DNA of 64,000 nt from Clostridiales bacterium (GCA_020860715.1 JAJBTU010000007.1:42263-106262), one strand, 5' to 3'; positions 25,330 to 35,047 are shown, numbered from the stretch's first letter. The notes: generated by a model not told the origin, from the letters alone. A program made the numbers and translations.

Positions 25330-25389
25330 CGACGATATCAGGAAAGAAGCGGAGAGCAGAGCAACATCTGATGCGAAAGTAGGTGCGTG

Positions 25390-25959
25390 ATGAAATGCAA
25401 TGAAGCCAGACGCATGGTGGTACCTTTTGTAAAAAAAGAACTGTCAGAACGCGATACGGAGCGGTTTCTTGCGCACGCGGAGACCTGTCCGGACTGTATG
25501 GACGAGCTGGATATTTATTTCACGGTTTATCACGCGCTTGATGCGATGGATTCCGGTGAGCGGCATGAGTATGATTTCAAAAAAATGCTTGATGAGGAGA
25601 TTCGCACTTCCAGGCGTGCCATTCGGAAAAGAAAAGTGTTGAATGCCGCCCGCTTTGTGCTGCTGTTTGCCGCCGAGCTGATGCTGATTTTGTGTATTTT
25701 CGTCGGGGTGAGGATGAAACAGGGAACGGTCGGGAACAGTGTTTTTGAGCGGGCGCTTTTACGTCTGCACATTGAGAAGATGGATGCTGCACAGGAGGGC
25801 CTTTCTGAGTCTGAGACAGAATCGGAGACTGAGCAGACGGAGGAGACGGAAACGGAGCGAAACAGCACAACAGCAGAGACATCGGATGCAGAAGCGGAGC
25901 CGGCAGCAATGGATGCAGCCGGTGAGACGACGGCAGGCGCGACAGGAGGAGATCGTTAA
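25390..25959 (+). CDS. zf-HC2-type (anti-sigma-like) membrane protein
   Basis: A 189-residue protein. The N-terminus has a putative zinc finger of the anti-sigma ZAS/zf-HC2 type: an early Cys (MKCNEA) and HAETCPDC (H-X3-C-X2-C). One transmembrane helix (AARFVLLFAAELMLILCIFVGV) follows a basic stretch RRAIRKRK. The outer tail is low complexity, rich in Glu, Thr, Ser and Ala (SESETESETEQTEETETE). ATG 25390 is chosen over the GTG one codon earlier. The stop shares a base with the polA start (TAATG). No sigma factor gene is adjacent, so an anti-sigma role is only inferred from the domain. Confidence 0.75.
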   Translation: MKCNEARRMVVPFVKKELSERDTERFLAHAETCPDCMDELDIYFTVYHALDAMDSGERHEYDFKKMLDEEIRTSRRAIRKRKVLNAARFVLLFAAELMLILCIFVGVRMKQGTVGNSVFERALLRLHIEKMDAAQEGLSESETESETEQTEETETERNSTTAETSDAEAEPAAMDAAGETTAGATGGDR

Positions 25960-28691
25960 TGGCGGAGAATAAAGAAAAAATTGTACTGATTGACGGGCAC
26001 AGTATTTTAAACCGCGCGTTTTACGGACTGCCTGATCTGACGAACAGCGAAGGACTTCACACGAACGCAGTCTATGGATTTTTAAATATTGTGCTGAAAG
26101 TATTTGATGAGGAAAGGGCATCTTACGCGGCGGTGGCGTTTGATCGGAAGGAGCCGACATTCCGTCATAAAATGTTTGCTGAATATAAGGGCACGCGCAG
26201 GCCGATGCCGCCGGAACTTCATGAGCAGGTACCGCTGATGAAGGATATGCTGCGCTCGATGGGGATCCCGGTGCTGGAACTTCCGGGCTATGAGGCGGAT
26301 GATATTCTGGGAACAGTGTCAAGACAGATGGAAGAGCAGGGGCTTTCGGTGACGATTCTTTCCGGCGACCGGGACCTGCTGCAGCTTGCGACCGGTGAAA
26401 TTCTGGTACGGATACCGAAGACCCGTATGACCGGTACGGAGATCGAGAATTATTATGCGGAGGATGTAAAAGCACGCTGCCAGGTGACGCCGACTGAGTT
26501 CATTGACGTGAAAGCGCTGATGGGCGATGCTTCGGATAATATTCCGGGGGTGCCTTCCATCGGAGAGAAGACCGCGACAAAGATCATAAGGGAGTTTGGC
26601 TCCATTGAGAATGCCTACGCGCACCTGGAGGAAGTGACGCCGACGAGGGCGCGCAATGCCCTGAGAGAACATTATGACATGGCGCAGATGAGCAAGACGC
26701 TTGCCACGATTGATCTGCACGCACCGGTGGAACTGAAAAAAGAGGATGCCGCGCTGGGCAATCTTTATACGGCCGAAGCCCTGCAGCTGTGCCGCAGGCT
26801 GGAGTTTAAGAATCTGCTCGGCCGTTTTCATGTGGAAGAGGAACAGAAGCCGCAGGAGGAATCTTTTCAGATAATCCGGGAGCCTGCTGATGCCGAGAAA
26901 CTGTTTTCCGGACTCGCCGGCCGTGTGATCTCGTTTTATATTCCGGCAAGCGCTGCCGCCAACAGGACAGGGGAGCAGAGCGCTCCGGGCGCAGATAAGT
27001 CCTCTGCCGGCAGTTCCGCGCCCGAAAAGGAAGACGGATGTGTGTTTCCGGGCATCGTTCTTGGCACCTCCGATGATACGTCGTATTTTCTGGAATGCCG
27101 GGGACTTCTTACGCGGGAATACCTGTGCGGCAGGCTTTCTGAACTGATCGAAGGCAGCGGGCGCGCGGTTACACTGCATCTGAAAGAACAGCTTCCGTAC
27201 CTTTCAATTTCCATGGAAAAGCAGGGGCGTCTTTTTGACGCGGCGATTGCGGCGTATCTGGTGAATCCGCTCAAAGACAGCTATGACAGTCAGGACATTG
27301 CAAAGGAATATCTGGACTGGATGATCCCTTCCAGAGCGGAGCTTTTTGGAAAGGATTCACCGGAAAAGGCATATAAGGATAAGCCGGACGAATTTGTATC
27401 TTATGTCTGTCGTCTTGCGCTGATTCTGCAAAAGGCGTATCCTGTGATGTGTGAAAAGCTGGAAAGCATGGGGATGAAACAGCTCTTTGAGGAGATTGAA
27501 ATGCCACTGGCGTTTACTCTGGCTGATATGGAGCGGGAGGGCATTCGCGTGCAGGCGCAGGAACTGAAGGACTACGGGGAACGGCTGGCCGGACGTATCA
27601 AAGAACTGGAAGCATCCATCTGTGAACAGGCGGGGGAGACTTTTAATATCAATTCTCCCAAACAGCTGGGTACGATTCTCTTTGAAAAATTGCAGCTTCC
27701 GCACGGCAAAAAGACAAAGACCGGCTATTCGACTGCCGCGAACGTGCTGGAAGGGCTGGCGGAAGACTATCCGATTGTCTCTGATATTCTGGAGTACCGT
27801 CAGCTGACAAAACTCAAATCGACTTACGCGGACGGACTGGCCGGATATATTTCGGAGGATGGCCGGATTCATGGGAAATTTCATCAGACGATCACAGCGA
27901 CCGGCCGCATCAGCAGCACGGAGCCGAACCTGCAGAATATTCCGATCCGCATGGAACTCGGCCGTCTGATCCGCAAGGTGTTTGTACCGGACGAAGGCTA
28001 TGTTTTCCTCGATGCGGATTACTCACAGATTGAGCTGCGCGTGCTGGCTCATTTTTCCAATGACGAGGACCTGATTCGGGCCTATCAGGATGCGCAGGAC
28101 ATCCATACGGCTACGGCCTCAAAGGTTTTCCATGTCGCGCCGGAGGACGTGACGCCGCAGCTTCGGCGCAATGCCAAGGCCGTAAACTTTGGCATTGTCT
28201 ACGGCATCAGCTCTTTCGGACTGAGCCAGAACTTAAGCATCACACGCAGGGAAGCGCAGGAATATATCGAGCAGTATTTTAAAACTTATCCCGGGATCAA
28301 ACGGTTTCTGGATCAGGCTGTGGAAGACGCGAAGAAAAACGGCTATGTGACAACCATGTTTGGCCGCCGCCGTCCGATGCCGGAACTGCAGTCGTCGAAC
28401 TTTATGCAGCGCTCCTTTGGTGAACGTGTGGCCATGAATGCGCCGATTCAGGGTACCGCCGCCGACATTATCAAAATTGCCATGAACCGCGTCAACACCT
28501 GCCTGCGCAGCCGGCACATGAAGTCCCGCCTGATCCTTCAGGTGCACGATGAACTCCTTGTCGAGGCCGCTGCAGAAGAACTGGATGAGGTGCGTGATAT
28601 TATGGTGCGAGAGATGCAGAACGCGGCGTCGCTTCGTGTGAAGCTGGAGGTGGACATCCATGACGGAAAGAACTGGTATGAGGCAAAATGA
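25959..28691 (+). CDS. polA: DNA polymerase I
   Basis: A 910-residue family A polymerase. The N-terminal 5'-3' nuclease domain (about 1-290) has VLIDGHSILNRAFYG, YEADDILG and LMGDASDNIPGVPSIGEKTA. The central 3'-5' exonuclease domain (about 300-510) is degenerate: the expected DxE motif is missing, the corresponding strand reads AGRVISFYIP, and it carries a Ser/Ala/Gly-rich insertion. So proofreading is probably absent, as in Bacillus-type enzymes. The polymerase domain has motif A LDADYSQIELR (D685), motif B RRNAKAVNFGIVYG, and motif C QVHDELL (D864). It acts in Okazaki fragment processing and repair. It is coupled to the upstream zf-HC2 gene and overlaps coaE. Confidence 0.97.
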   Translation: MAENKEKIVLIDGHSILNRAFYGLPDLTNSEGLHTNAVYGFLNIVLKVFDEERASYAAVAFDRKEPTFRHKMFAEYKGTRRPMPPELHEQVPLMKDMLRSMGIPVLELPGYEADDILGTVSRQMEEQGLSVTILSGDRDLLQLATGEILVRIPKTRMTGTEIENYYAEDVKARCQVTPTEFIDVKALMGDASDNIPGVPSIGEKTATKIIREFGSIENAYAHLEEVTPTRARNALREHYDMAQMSKTLATIDLHAPVELKKEDAALGNLYTAEALQLCRRLEFKNLLGRFHVEEEQKPQEESFQIIREPADAEKLFSGLAGRVISFYIPASAAANRTGEQSAPGADKSSAGSSAPEKEDGCVFPGIVLGTSDDTSYFLECRGLLTREYLCGRLSELIEGSGRAVTLHLKEQLPYLSISMEKQGRLFDAAIAAYLVNPLKDSYDSQDIAKEYLDWMIPSRAELFGKDSPEKAYKDKPDEFVSYVCRLALILQKAYPVMCEKLESMGMKQLFEEIEMPLAFTLADMEREGIRVQAQELKDYGERLAGRIKELEASICEQAGETFNINSPKQLGTILFEKLQLPHGKKTKTGYSTAANVLEGLAEDYPIVSDILEYRQLTKLKSTYADGLAGYISEDGRIHGKFHQTITATGRISSTEPNLQNIPIRMELGRLIRKVFVPDEGYVFLDADYSQIELRVLAHFSNDEDLIRAYQDAQDIHTATASKVFHVAPEDVTPQLRRNAKAVNFGIVYGISSFGLSQNLSITRREAQEYIEQYFKTYPGIKRFLDQAVEDAKKNGYVTTMFGRRRPMPELQSSNFMQRSFGERVAMNAPIQGTAADIIKIAMNRVNTCLRSRHMKSRLILQVHDELLVEAAAEELDEVRDIMVREMQNAASLRVKLEVDIHDGKNWYEAK

Positions 28692-29361
28692 GAACACATC
28701 AGCCGACAGGCCTGTGGGACAGGATCCAAAACACGCGGGAGTGCTTTCGGACAGAACCGGAAAGAGAATCCTTGGCATCACCGGCGGGGTCGGAGCGGGG
28801 AAAAGCACCATCCTTACTTATCTGAAGGAACGCTATGGCGCGAGGACTCTCGAAGCGGACGCGGTCGCGCATCTTCTGCAGCAGCCGGGTCTGCCCTGCT
28901 GGGAACGGATTGTGGATACCTTTGGAACGGATATTTTGTGCGCGGACCGCACGATTGACCGCCGGAAGCTGGGAACAGTCGTGTATGCGGACCGGACAAA
29001 GCTGGATAAGCTGAATGCGATCGTGCATCCGGCGGTCAAGACGTATATCTGCCGGGAGATTACACATAATCGTTCATTTGTCGTCATCGAGGCGGCTCTG
29101 CTTCTGGAGGATCATTATGAGGAGATCTGCGATGAAATCTGGTATATTTACGCGGATGAAAGCATACGCGAAGAAAGACTGGTGAAATCCAGAGACTATT
29201 CTCATGAAAAAGTCCGTCAGATTATGGGGAACCAGCTGAAGGAGGATGAATTTCGCCGCCGCTGTCAGGTGGTGATTGATAACAGCGGCAGGAATCCGTG
29301 TGAAGCGTATGCGCAGATCGACCGGGCGCTTGACGGACTCTGGGATATTCATTGCACGTGA
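28660..29361 (+). CDS. coaE: Dephospho-CoA kinase
   Basis: A 233-residue kinase for the last step of CoA synthesis. The P-loop is ILGITGGVGAGKST, and LEADAVAHLLQQPG, NAIVHPAV and the lid region SRDYSHEKVRQIMGNQL match the family. The P-loop starts about 37 residues in, later than usual, so the true start may be downstream. ATG 28660 has GGAGG nine bases before it and overlaps polA by 32 bases; ATG 28678 (MRQNEN) also has a fair site. The N-terminal extension is hydrophilic and has no visible motif. polA-coaE order is common in this bacterial group. Confidence 0.93.
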   Translation: MTERTGMRQNENTSADRPVGQDPKHAGVLSDRTGKRILGITGGVGAGKSTILTYLKERYGARTLEADAVAHLLQQPGLPCWERIVDTFGTDILCADRTIDRRKLGTVVYADRTKLDKLNAIVHPAVKTYICREITHNRSFVVIEAALLLEDHYEEICDEIWYIYADESIREERLVKSRDYSHEKVRQIMGNQLKEDEFRRRCQVVIDNSGRNPCEAYAQIDRALDGLWDIHCT

Positions 29362-29375
29362 AAATAAATTTACAA

Positions 29376-29404
29376 TTGAATGCTCCTGCCATTTGTGGTA
29401 GTAT
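29376..29404 (+). promoter_or_regulatory. Predicted promoter of walJ
   Basis: TTGAAT (29376-29381), 17 bases, TAGTAT (29399-29404). The leader to the next gene is about 140 nt and contains a repeat-like element. Confidence 0.6.
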
Positions 29405-29456
29405 GCAGACGGCAGATTCCAGTCCGGCATGCGTATTATGCCAGGAGAACATTGCA

Positions 29457-29505
29457 AAACAGTTCCTGTTCAGAACAGCGGGCGGCAGACCGCCTTCTGC
29501 GCTGG
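29457..29505 (+). repeat. Dispersed repeat-like element, copy B
   Basis: Contains the dyad CTGTTC-A-GAACAG (29466-29478) and hairpin GGCGG-CAGA-CCGCC (29481-29494). It is similar to 22997-23033, with matching AACAGTTC, AGAACAGC and GCAGACCG blocks. It lies within the predicted walJ leader. Confidence 0.45.
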
Positions 29506-29548
29506 AAAGGACTACCGATAAAACAGACAGAAGGATGTGCAGACACAG

Positions 29549-30346
29549 ATGGATTTTTGCAGCATAGCGAGCGGCAGCAGCGGGAATTGTATTTTTGTCG
29601 GGACGGAGCAGACGAGTGTCCTGATCGACGCGGGCATCACCGGGAAAAAGGTTCTGGACGGCTTAAGCCAGATTGACCGCAAGCCGGAGGAACTGGACGC
29701 GATACTCATTACCCATGAGCATTCCGATCATATTCGTGGTCTGGGCGTCCTGTCCAGGAAATACGGTCTGCCGGTGTATTGTACTCCCGGGACAAAGCGG
29801 GCAATGCTTTCCGGTGCTTCGCTTGGTTCTGTGGATGAGAGCCTGTTTCATGAGATCATGCCGGATGAACATTTTTCCATCCGTGATCTGGATGTGCTTC
29901 CGTTTCGTGTTTCCCATGACGCGGCGGAGCCGGTCGCATATCGGGTCAGCCACGGGGAGAAAAGCGTGGCGGTGGCGACAGACCTTGGGTATTATGATGA
30001 TTATGTGATTGACCATCTGCGAAATCTTGACGCGGTGCTGCTCGAATCGAATCACGATATCAATATGCTTCAGGTCGGGCATTATCCTTATTATTTAAAA
30101 CAGCGGATCCTTGGACTGAAAGGACATCTTTCCAATGATTCGGCGGGTCGGCTGCTCGGAGAGATCCTGCATGACGGTATGAAAAGCATATTGCTCGGAC
30201 ATTTAAGTCAGGAGAACAACCTGGAGGATCTGGCGCTGATGACGGTGAGCGCTGAGGTGACCATGGGGGATAATCCGTTTCAGGGAGACGATTTTCCGAT
30301 ACATATTGCAAAGCGGGACCATATTTCACAGATGATTGCCGTCTGA
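29549..30346 (+). CDS. walJ: MBL-fold hydrolase, WalJ/YycJ type
   Basis: A 265-residue metallo-beta-lactamase-fold protein. The metal motif THEHSDH (H56, H58, D60, H61) is intact. The N-terminus MDFCSIASGSSGN and the blocks VPFRVSHDAAEPV-like, VATDLGYYDDYV and LLESNHDINML fit the WalJ/YycJ subfamily, predicted 5'-3' exonucleases linked in other Firmicutes to the WalRK cell-wall regulon and DNA damage tolerance. Here no walRK genes are nearby. ATG 29549 matches family N-termini; a GTG at 29537 closer to the AAGGA site is possible. Confidence 0.88.
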   Translation: MDFCSIASGSSGNCIFVGTEQTSVLIDAGITGKKVLDGLSQIDRKPEELDAILITHEHSDHIRGLGVLSRKYGLPVYCTPGTKRAMLSGASLGSVDESLFHEIMPDEHFSIRDLDVLPFRVSHDAAEPVAYRVSHGEKSVAVATDLGYYDDYVIDHLRNLDAVLLESNHDINMLQVGHYPYYLKQRILGLKGHLSNDSAGRLLGEILHDGMKSILLGHLSQENNLEDLALMTVSAEVTMGDNPFQGDDFPIHIAKRDHISQMIAV

Positions 30347-30439
30347 CTGCAAAGGTACGGCATACGGACGATATCCGGGATGATCCGTAAGGCTTCGCGG
30401 GCAGGCAGGAACAGAAACGGCAGGGACAAGGAGGAGACC

Positions 30440-30712
30440 ATGAAAAAAACAATCATTACCGTAGTCGGAAAAGATACCGTCGGCATTATCGCAAAGGTGT
30501 GCACATATCTTGCGGAAAACAATATCAATATTCTTGATATTTCCCAGACAATTGTACAGGGCTTTTTTAATATGATGATGGTGACGGACGCTACACAGTC
30601 GCCGAAGAGTGCCGCGCAGATTGCGGAGGAACTGGATAAGGTCGGAGAAGAGATCGGGGTGTCGATCCGCTGTCAGCATGAAGATATTTTTAATATGATG
30701 CATCGGGTATAG
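30440..30712 (+). CDS. ACT-domain protein (UPF0237 family)
   Basis: A 90-residue protein consisting of one ACT domain: ITVVGKDTVGIIAKVCTYLAENNINILDISQTIV and a C-terminal VSIRCQHEDIFNMMHRV. Proteins of this family occur next to PFL-like proteins (UPF0210), as here, where that gene follows after about 107 bases. A regulatory or amino-acid-sensing role is assumed from the domain; the ligand is unknown. The ATG at 30440 has AAGGAGGAG directly upstream. Confidence 0.9.
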   Translation: MKKTIITVVGKDTVGIIAKVCTYLAENNINILDISQTIVQGFFNMMMVTDATQSPKSAAQIAEELDKVGEEIGVSIRCQHEDIFNMMHRV

Positions 30713-30819
30713 TACATAGCACATGACACATTTGAGAAAGGCATTTTGCCTCTGCATCCACCGCGGCCACGAATGGTTTGAAGCAGGTGTGATCTGAAAA
30801 ATATAAGAAGGAAACGAAC

Positions 30820-32184
30820 ATGATTAACATTTTCGAAGTCAACGAGACGAATCAGATGATCACGCAGGAGAATCTGGATGTCCGCACAATTACGATGGGC
30901 ATCAGCCTGCTGGACTGTATTACGGATGATCTGGAAGCACTGAATGAAAATATTTACCGTAAGATCACTACGGCCGCAAAGGATCTTGTGCCCACCGGCA
31001 TGGAGATTGAGCGGGAATACGGGATTCCGATTGTGAATAAGCGGATTTCAGTGACCCCGATCGCGCTGGTCGGAGGCAGTGCCTGCCGCTCATCTGAGGA
31101 TTATGTGACGATTGCGCGCACTCTGGACCGTGCAGCGAAGGAAGTCGGCGTCAATTTCCTCGGCGGCTATTCCGCACTGGTCTCGAAGGGAATGACAAAG
31201 GCGGATGAGTATCTGATACGCTCAATTCCGCAGGCACTTTCCGAGACGGAGCGCGTGTGCAGCTCTGTGAATGTCGGTTCTACCAAATGTGGCATTGATA
31301 TGGATGCGGTCCGCCTGTTAGGGGAAATGATCCTTCAGACAGCAGAACGGACGAAGGAACAGGATTCTTTCGGCTGCGCCAAGCTGGTGGTATTCTGCAA
31401 TGCGCCTGACGACAATCCGTTCATGGCGGGAGCATTCCATGGCGTGACCGAGGGCGACGCTGTTATCAATGTCGGTGTCAGCGGCCCCGGCGTGGTAAAG
31501 CATGCGCTTGAAGAGGTGCGCGGCGCGGATTTTGAGACGTTGTGCGAAACCATCAAAAAGACTGCGTTTAAGGTAACCCGTGTCGGTCAGCTGGTTGCGC
31601 AGGAGGCATCCAGAAGGATGGGCATTCCTTTTGGCATCATCGACCTTTCCCTTGCCCCGACGCCGGCGATCGGCGACAGTGTGGCGGACATACTCTGCGA
31701 GATTGGGCTGGAGCACGCCGGAGCGCCCGGTACGACCGCCGCGCTGGCTCTTTTGAACGACCAGGTAAAAAAAGGCGGTGTGATGGCCTCCTCTTATGTC
31801 GGCGGTTTAAGCGGCGCGTTTATCCCTGTCAGTGAGGATCAGGGAATGATCAACGCGGCACAGGCGGGGGCGCTCACGATTGAGAAGCTGGAAGCCATGA
31901 CCTGCGTCTGCTCTGTCGGTCTGGATATGATTGCCATTCCCGGAAGCACGAGCGCTTCGACCATTTCCGGTATTATCGCTGATGAGATGGCGATCGGAAT
32001 GATCAATCAGAAAACGACTGCCGTCCGCCTGATTCCTGTGATCGGCAAGGATGTCGGCGACATGGTAGAATTTGGCGGTCTTTTAGGCTATGCGCCCATC
32101 ATGCCGGTCAATCAGTTCTCCTGCGAGGCGTTCATCAACAGGAAGGGACGTATTCCCGCGCCGGTGCACAGCTTTAAAAATTAA
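30820..32184 (+). CDS. PFL family protein (UPF0210)
   Basis: A 454-residue protein of the UPF0210/DUF711 family, described as similar to pyruvate formate-lyase in fold but without a demonstrated activity. Recognisable blocks are [79 protein letters not shown] and the C-terminal GYAPIMPVN. No glycyl-radical motif is seen. It forms a conserved pair with the preceding ACT-domain gene. Its stop codon abuts the stop of the convergent cysteine desulfidase-family gene without any spacer. Confidence 0.9.
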   Translation: MINIFEVNETNQMITQENLDVRTITMGISLLDCITDDLEALNENIYRKITTAAKDLVPTGMEIEREYGIPIVNKRISVTPIALVGGSACRSSEDYVTIARTLDRAAKEVGVNFLGGYSALVSKGMTKADEYLIRSIPQALSETERVCSSVNVGSTKCGIDMDAVRLLGEMILQTAERTKEQDSFGCAKLVVFCNAPDDNPFMAGAFHGVTEGDAVINVGVSGPGVVKHALEEVRGADFETLCETIKKTAFKVTRVGQLVAQEASRRMGIPFGIIDLSLAPTPAIGDSVADILCEIGLEHAGAPGTTAALALLNDQVKKGGVMASSYVGGLSGAFIPVSEDQGMINAAQAGALTIEKLEAMTCVCSVGLDMIAIPGSTSASTISGIIADEMAIGMINQKTTAVRLIPVIGKDVGDMVEFGGLLGYAPIMPVNQFSCEAFINRKGRIPAPVHSFKN

Positions 32185-33450
32185 TTATTCCCCGGTCATC
32201 ATGCGGATAATCTCCTCATTCGTCCCGCGCATGCCGTCGCGCCCGAGCCGGCCGACGTTGCGGATGGTATTTTCGACGCCTTTGACTACAATACCGTCGC
32301 CGCCGAGGAATTCCTGCCCGTTTTTGTACATCAGGTATCCGAAGATGCCGGCGTCCACGGCGGAGGTAATCTTTGCCGCGCAGGAGGCTTTCGCACCGTC
32401 GCAGATCATACCGGAATCAATGGCGACCGCATTGACGATGGTGTGTGTGACTGCTTTATAGCCGCCACCTGAAAGATAAGCGATGGCGGCTCCCGCGGCA
32501 GCCCCGGCGCTGACTGCGCCGCAGTATGCGGAGAGGGTGCCGATGCCGGTCTTCTCGTGGATGGCGATCAGGTTGGAAAGTGCGAGGGCACGGTATAGCT
32601 TTTCACGGGAAACGCCAAGCTCACGGGCGCAGATGATGACCGGCACGGAACAGACGATGCCCTGATTGCCGCTTCCGGAATTGATATAGACAGGCAGCTC
32701 ACAGCCGTCCATGCGTGCGTCGGAACCGGCGGCCGCGTATGCTTTTGCACGGTTGTACATCCCGTCTCCGTAAGCGTTCAGAAGAGTACTGCCAACATTT
32801 GCTCCGTAGTTTCCCTGCAGTCCGTCTTCCGCGATGGCCATGTTGCAGGAGATGACGCGGTCAAAAAGCTCCGAGACATCGGAGACATCCAATGCCTCAA
32901 CAAATTCCCAGATGCCTTCTACATTCATCCAGCTGCGGTCCGCGGCCGGTGTGCAGCTTTCCGAAGCAGCCTGAAAAATAGTTTTGCCATTCTTTTCCAT
33001 GAATACGATCTGTGTATGGTGATCCGTGATCTGTACCTTTGCACTTTCATCTTTGGCGTAAGCGCTGACGATCAGATTGAACACCGGTCCGTCCGTCAGG
33101 GCGCTGACGGTGATCGGCACGGATTCCATATAGTCCCGGATATCCGGTATCTGTTCCTCCCGGATGCCGGTGAGAACCTCGAGCGCGGCATTCGCGTCTC
33201 CGGCAATCACTCCGGCCGCACAGGCGGCCTCGGTTCCTTTCATATGACCGGTATTCGGCACAATCACGCTTTTTACATTTTTGATTATGCTGCCGCTTGC
33301 CTGTACGTCAATGCGGTCCGGGAGAGTTCCCAGAAGCTGCCGCGCTTTTGCGGCGGCGTAGGCGATGGCGATTGGCTCTGTACAGCCAAAGGCGGGAACC
33401 AGCTCTTCCTGAAGAGTTGCGAGATAGCGGTCATAGTGTTCTGATTTCAT
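32185..33450 (-). CDS. L-cysteine desulfidase / UPF0597 family protein
   Basis: A 421-residue member of the UPF0597 (CyuA/YhaM) family, related to the alpha chain of iron-sulfur L-serine dehydratases. The N-terminal EELVPAFGCTEPIAIAYA holds C23. Later come SGSGNQGIVCSVPVI, the Gly/Ala-rich LSAYCGAVSAGAAAGAAIAYL and MICDGAKASCAAK. The cysteines C23 and those in the last block could carry a [4Fe-4S] cluster. The expected reaction is cysteine (or serine-like substrate) elimination to pyruvate, ammonia and sulfide; substrate is not proven. It starts at ATG 33450 and lies 18 bases after tmcAL on the minus strand, a likely operon. Confidence 0.87.
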   Translation of the reverse strand: MKSEHYDRYLATLQEELVPAFGCTEPIAIAYAAAKARQLLGTLPDRIDVQASGSIIKNVKSVIVPNTGHMKGTEAACAAGVIAGDANAALEVLTGIREEQIPDIRDYMESVPITVSALTDGPVFNLIVSAYAKDESAKVQITDHHTQIVFMEKNGKTIFQAASESCTPAADRSWMNVEGIWEFVEALDVSDVSELFDRVISCNMAIAEDGLQGNYGANVGSTLLNAYGDGMYNRAKAYAAAGSDARMDGCELPVYINSGSGNQGIVCSVPVIICARELGVSREKLYRALALSNLIAIHEKTGIGTLSAYCGAVSAGAAAGAAIAYLSGGGYKAVTHTIVNAVAIDSGMICDGAKASCAAKITSAVDAGIFGYLMYKNGQEFLGGDGIVVKGVENTIRNVGRLGRDGMRGTNEEIIRMMTGE

Positions 33451-33468
33451 GAGAAATTCCCTCTTTTG

Positions 33469-34893
33469 TTATTTTTCGATTACGACAGGACTGATCTTAT
33501 ATTCAGACTGAAACGGGGTGCCATAGCGCAGTGTGCGCAGACTGCGGTACAGATGGGAAGCAGCCGCATCCTGATTCCACATCTGCAGCCCGCACCCGGA
33601 CAGGATCCGGGGAGCGTTCGCTGCTTTTGAAAGAAGCGGCAGTGCGCTTTTCTTTTTGATCTCGTGAAGAAGAGGAGCGGCTTCCTGCCGGAACCCGAGC
33701 AGATGCGCGTAAAAAACGCCGCCGTTCGTACGCCAGATTTCCACGTCCTTCCTGCGGATATCGAGGATCAGATGGAGAAGGGCGCGGCGCACACGGGATT
33801 CTGTGATCTGCCTTGTTTTTATCAGGGCAGTTATTTCTTCAAAACTTTTTCCGACGCAGTCAAAACGCAGCTTTTCTATCCGGTCGGAGAGCGCCGGGGA
33901 AATGTCAAGAATCCGGTCAAAACGGCTGTCGGAAAAACCGCCGGTGAAGGAGGGGCCCTCCTGCGCGCGGATCAGTTTCTGCGTCAGCACCGGGAGCAGG
34001 TCGTCCGGGAAAATGGGCGTCCGGCAGGATTCGCGGAAAAGTTCCGCGCAGTCTGACGGAATGTAGCGGGAGAGAGAACTGTCTTTTTCAGAAAGTCTGC
34101 CGTGACGCTGCGGATCGTTCCGGAGTGCGGCGCGGATCGCTCCTGCTGAACAGTAATCGCCTTCCAGATTCTGATCGGAATAGGGACTGCCCTTTCGCTC
34201 CACTGGCATCGGAGTGATGGGGGAATGAAATTTCTGTAATGCCTTGCAGTATTCCACGCCGAGAATATTGTTCGGGAAAGAGAGAAGTGTTTCGGCCGGG
34301 GCTGTACTTTTCTCAATGGACTGATAATGGAAGGCGGTATCGGAACGGAGGCTGCCTGCTTCGGCACCTTCACAGGAGATAACGGAATCTGGGAGGGTGA
34401 GACAGCGTGCGGCGGCATCCGCGCGCGCTTCCGGAAACGTCAGTCCCATACGAAGTCCTTCCCGGAGCCTTTCTTTATATGGCTCCGGCTCTCGAAGCAG
34501 GAGGGAGGCGATGCTCTGAAATGCGTCCGCATACCCGGCGGCATCCTTATCTGTATCATTGAAATTTGCCGGATCATGCATTTCCGCACCAAAGCAGAGT
34601 GCATCTACAATGCCCAGTGCGTCCAGCATCCGCACGGCGCCTTCGGCGAAATATTCCGCGCTGCCTGTCGCGTAGCAGACCGGCAGTTCCAGTACGAGGT
34701 CAGCTTTGCACTGCAGGGCCATCCGGGCGCGGGTGTATTTGTCAAAAATCGCCGGCTCGCCTCTCTGGACAAAGTCCGGACTCATCACAACGATGGCATA
34801 ATCCGCATTTGCAAGTTCTTTTGCCTGCTTTATGTGATATTCATGTCCGGTGTGGAACGGATTGTATTCCGCAATGATTCCGACTGTACGCAT
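33469..34893 (-). CDS. tmcAL: tRNA(Met) cytidine acetate ligase (YlbM type)
   Basis: A 474-residue protein with an N-terminal nucleotidyltransferase domain: GIIAEYNPFHTGHEYHI contains the adenylylation HxGH motif, and SPDFVQRGEPAIFDKYTRA, DLVLELPVCYATGSAEYFA and CFGAEMHD follow. Its C-terminal half is the helical domain of the YlbM family. TmcAL activates acetate with ATP to form N4-acetylcytidine at the wobble position of elongator tRNA-Met. ATG 34893 has AAGGA upstream and starts the protein at the family position; the longer frame to 34944 does not. The acetate substrate ties loosely to the divergent ackA. Confidence 0.9.
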   Translation of the reverse strand: MRTVGIIAEYNPFHTGHEYHIKQAKELANADYAIVVMSPDFVQRGEPAIFDKYTRARMALQCKADLVLELPVCYATGSAEYFAEGAVRMLDALGIVDALCFGAEMHDPANFNDTDKDAAGYADAFQSIASLLLREPEPYKERLREGLRMGLTFPEARADAAARCLTLPDSVISCEGAEAGSLRSDTAFHYQSIEKSTAPAETLLSFPNNILGVEYCKALQKFHSPITPMPVERKGSPYSDQNLEGDYCSAGAIRAALRNDPQRHGRLSEKDSSLSRYIPSDCAELFRESCRTPIFPDDLLPVLTQKLIRAQEGPSFTGGFSDSRFDRILDISPALSDRIEKLRFDCVGKSFEEITALIKTRQITESRVRRALLHLILDIRRKDVEIWRTNGGVFYAHLLGFRQEAAPLLHEIKKKSALPLLSKAANAPRILSGCGLQMWNQDAAASHLYRSLRTLRYGTPFQSEYKISPVVIEK

Positions 34894-35018
34894 ACGGTTT
34901 CCTTCTTTCCTGATATCCGGCAGCAGAGGAACTGCAAAATGCAATTGCTTGAGAACAGTTACATGCAGTGGCTCTGGCTAATGCGATCCCTCACAGGTAC
35001 ATGACTGCCATGTAGGAT

Positions 35019-35047
35019 ATAGTATCAGAAATGCGGAGGATTTTCCA
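35019..35047 (-). promoter_or_regulatory. Possible promoter of tmcAL
   Basis: On the minus strand TGGAAA (35047-35042), 17 bases, TACTAT (35024-35019), within the 344-base divergent gap 34894-35237. Moderate match. Confidence 0.4.

Noticed and set aside
32465..32560. Ala/Gly-rich stretch in the cysteine desulfidase-family gene considered as a low-complexity repeat
   Set aside because: It is the conserved helix of the family, not an expansion.
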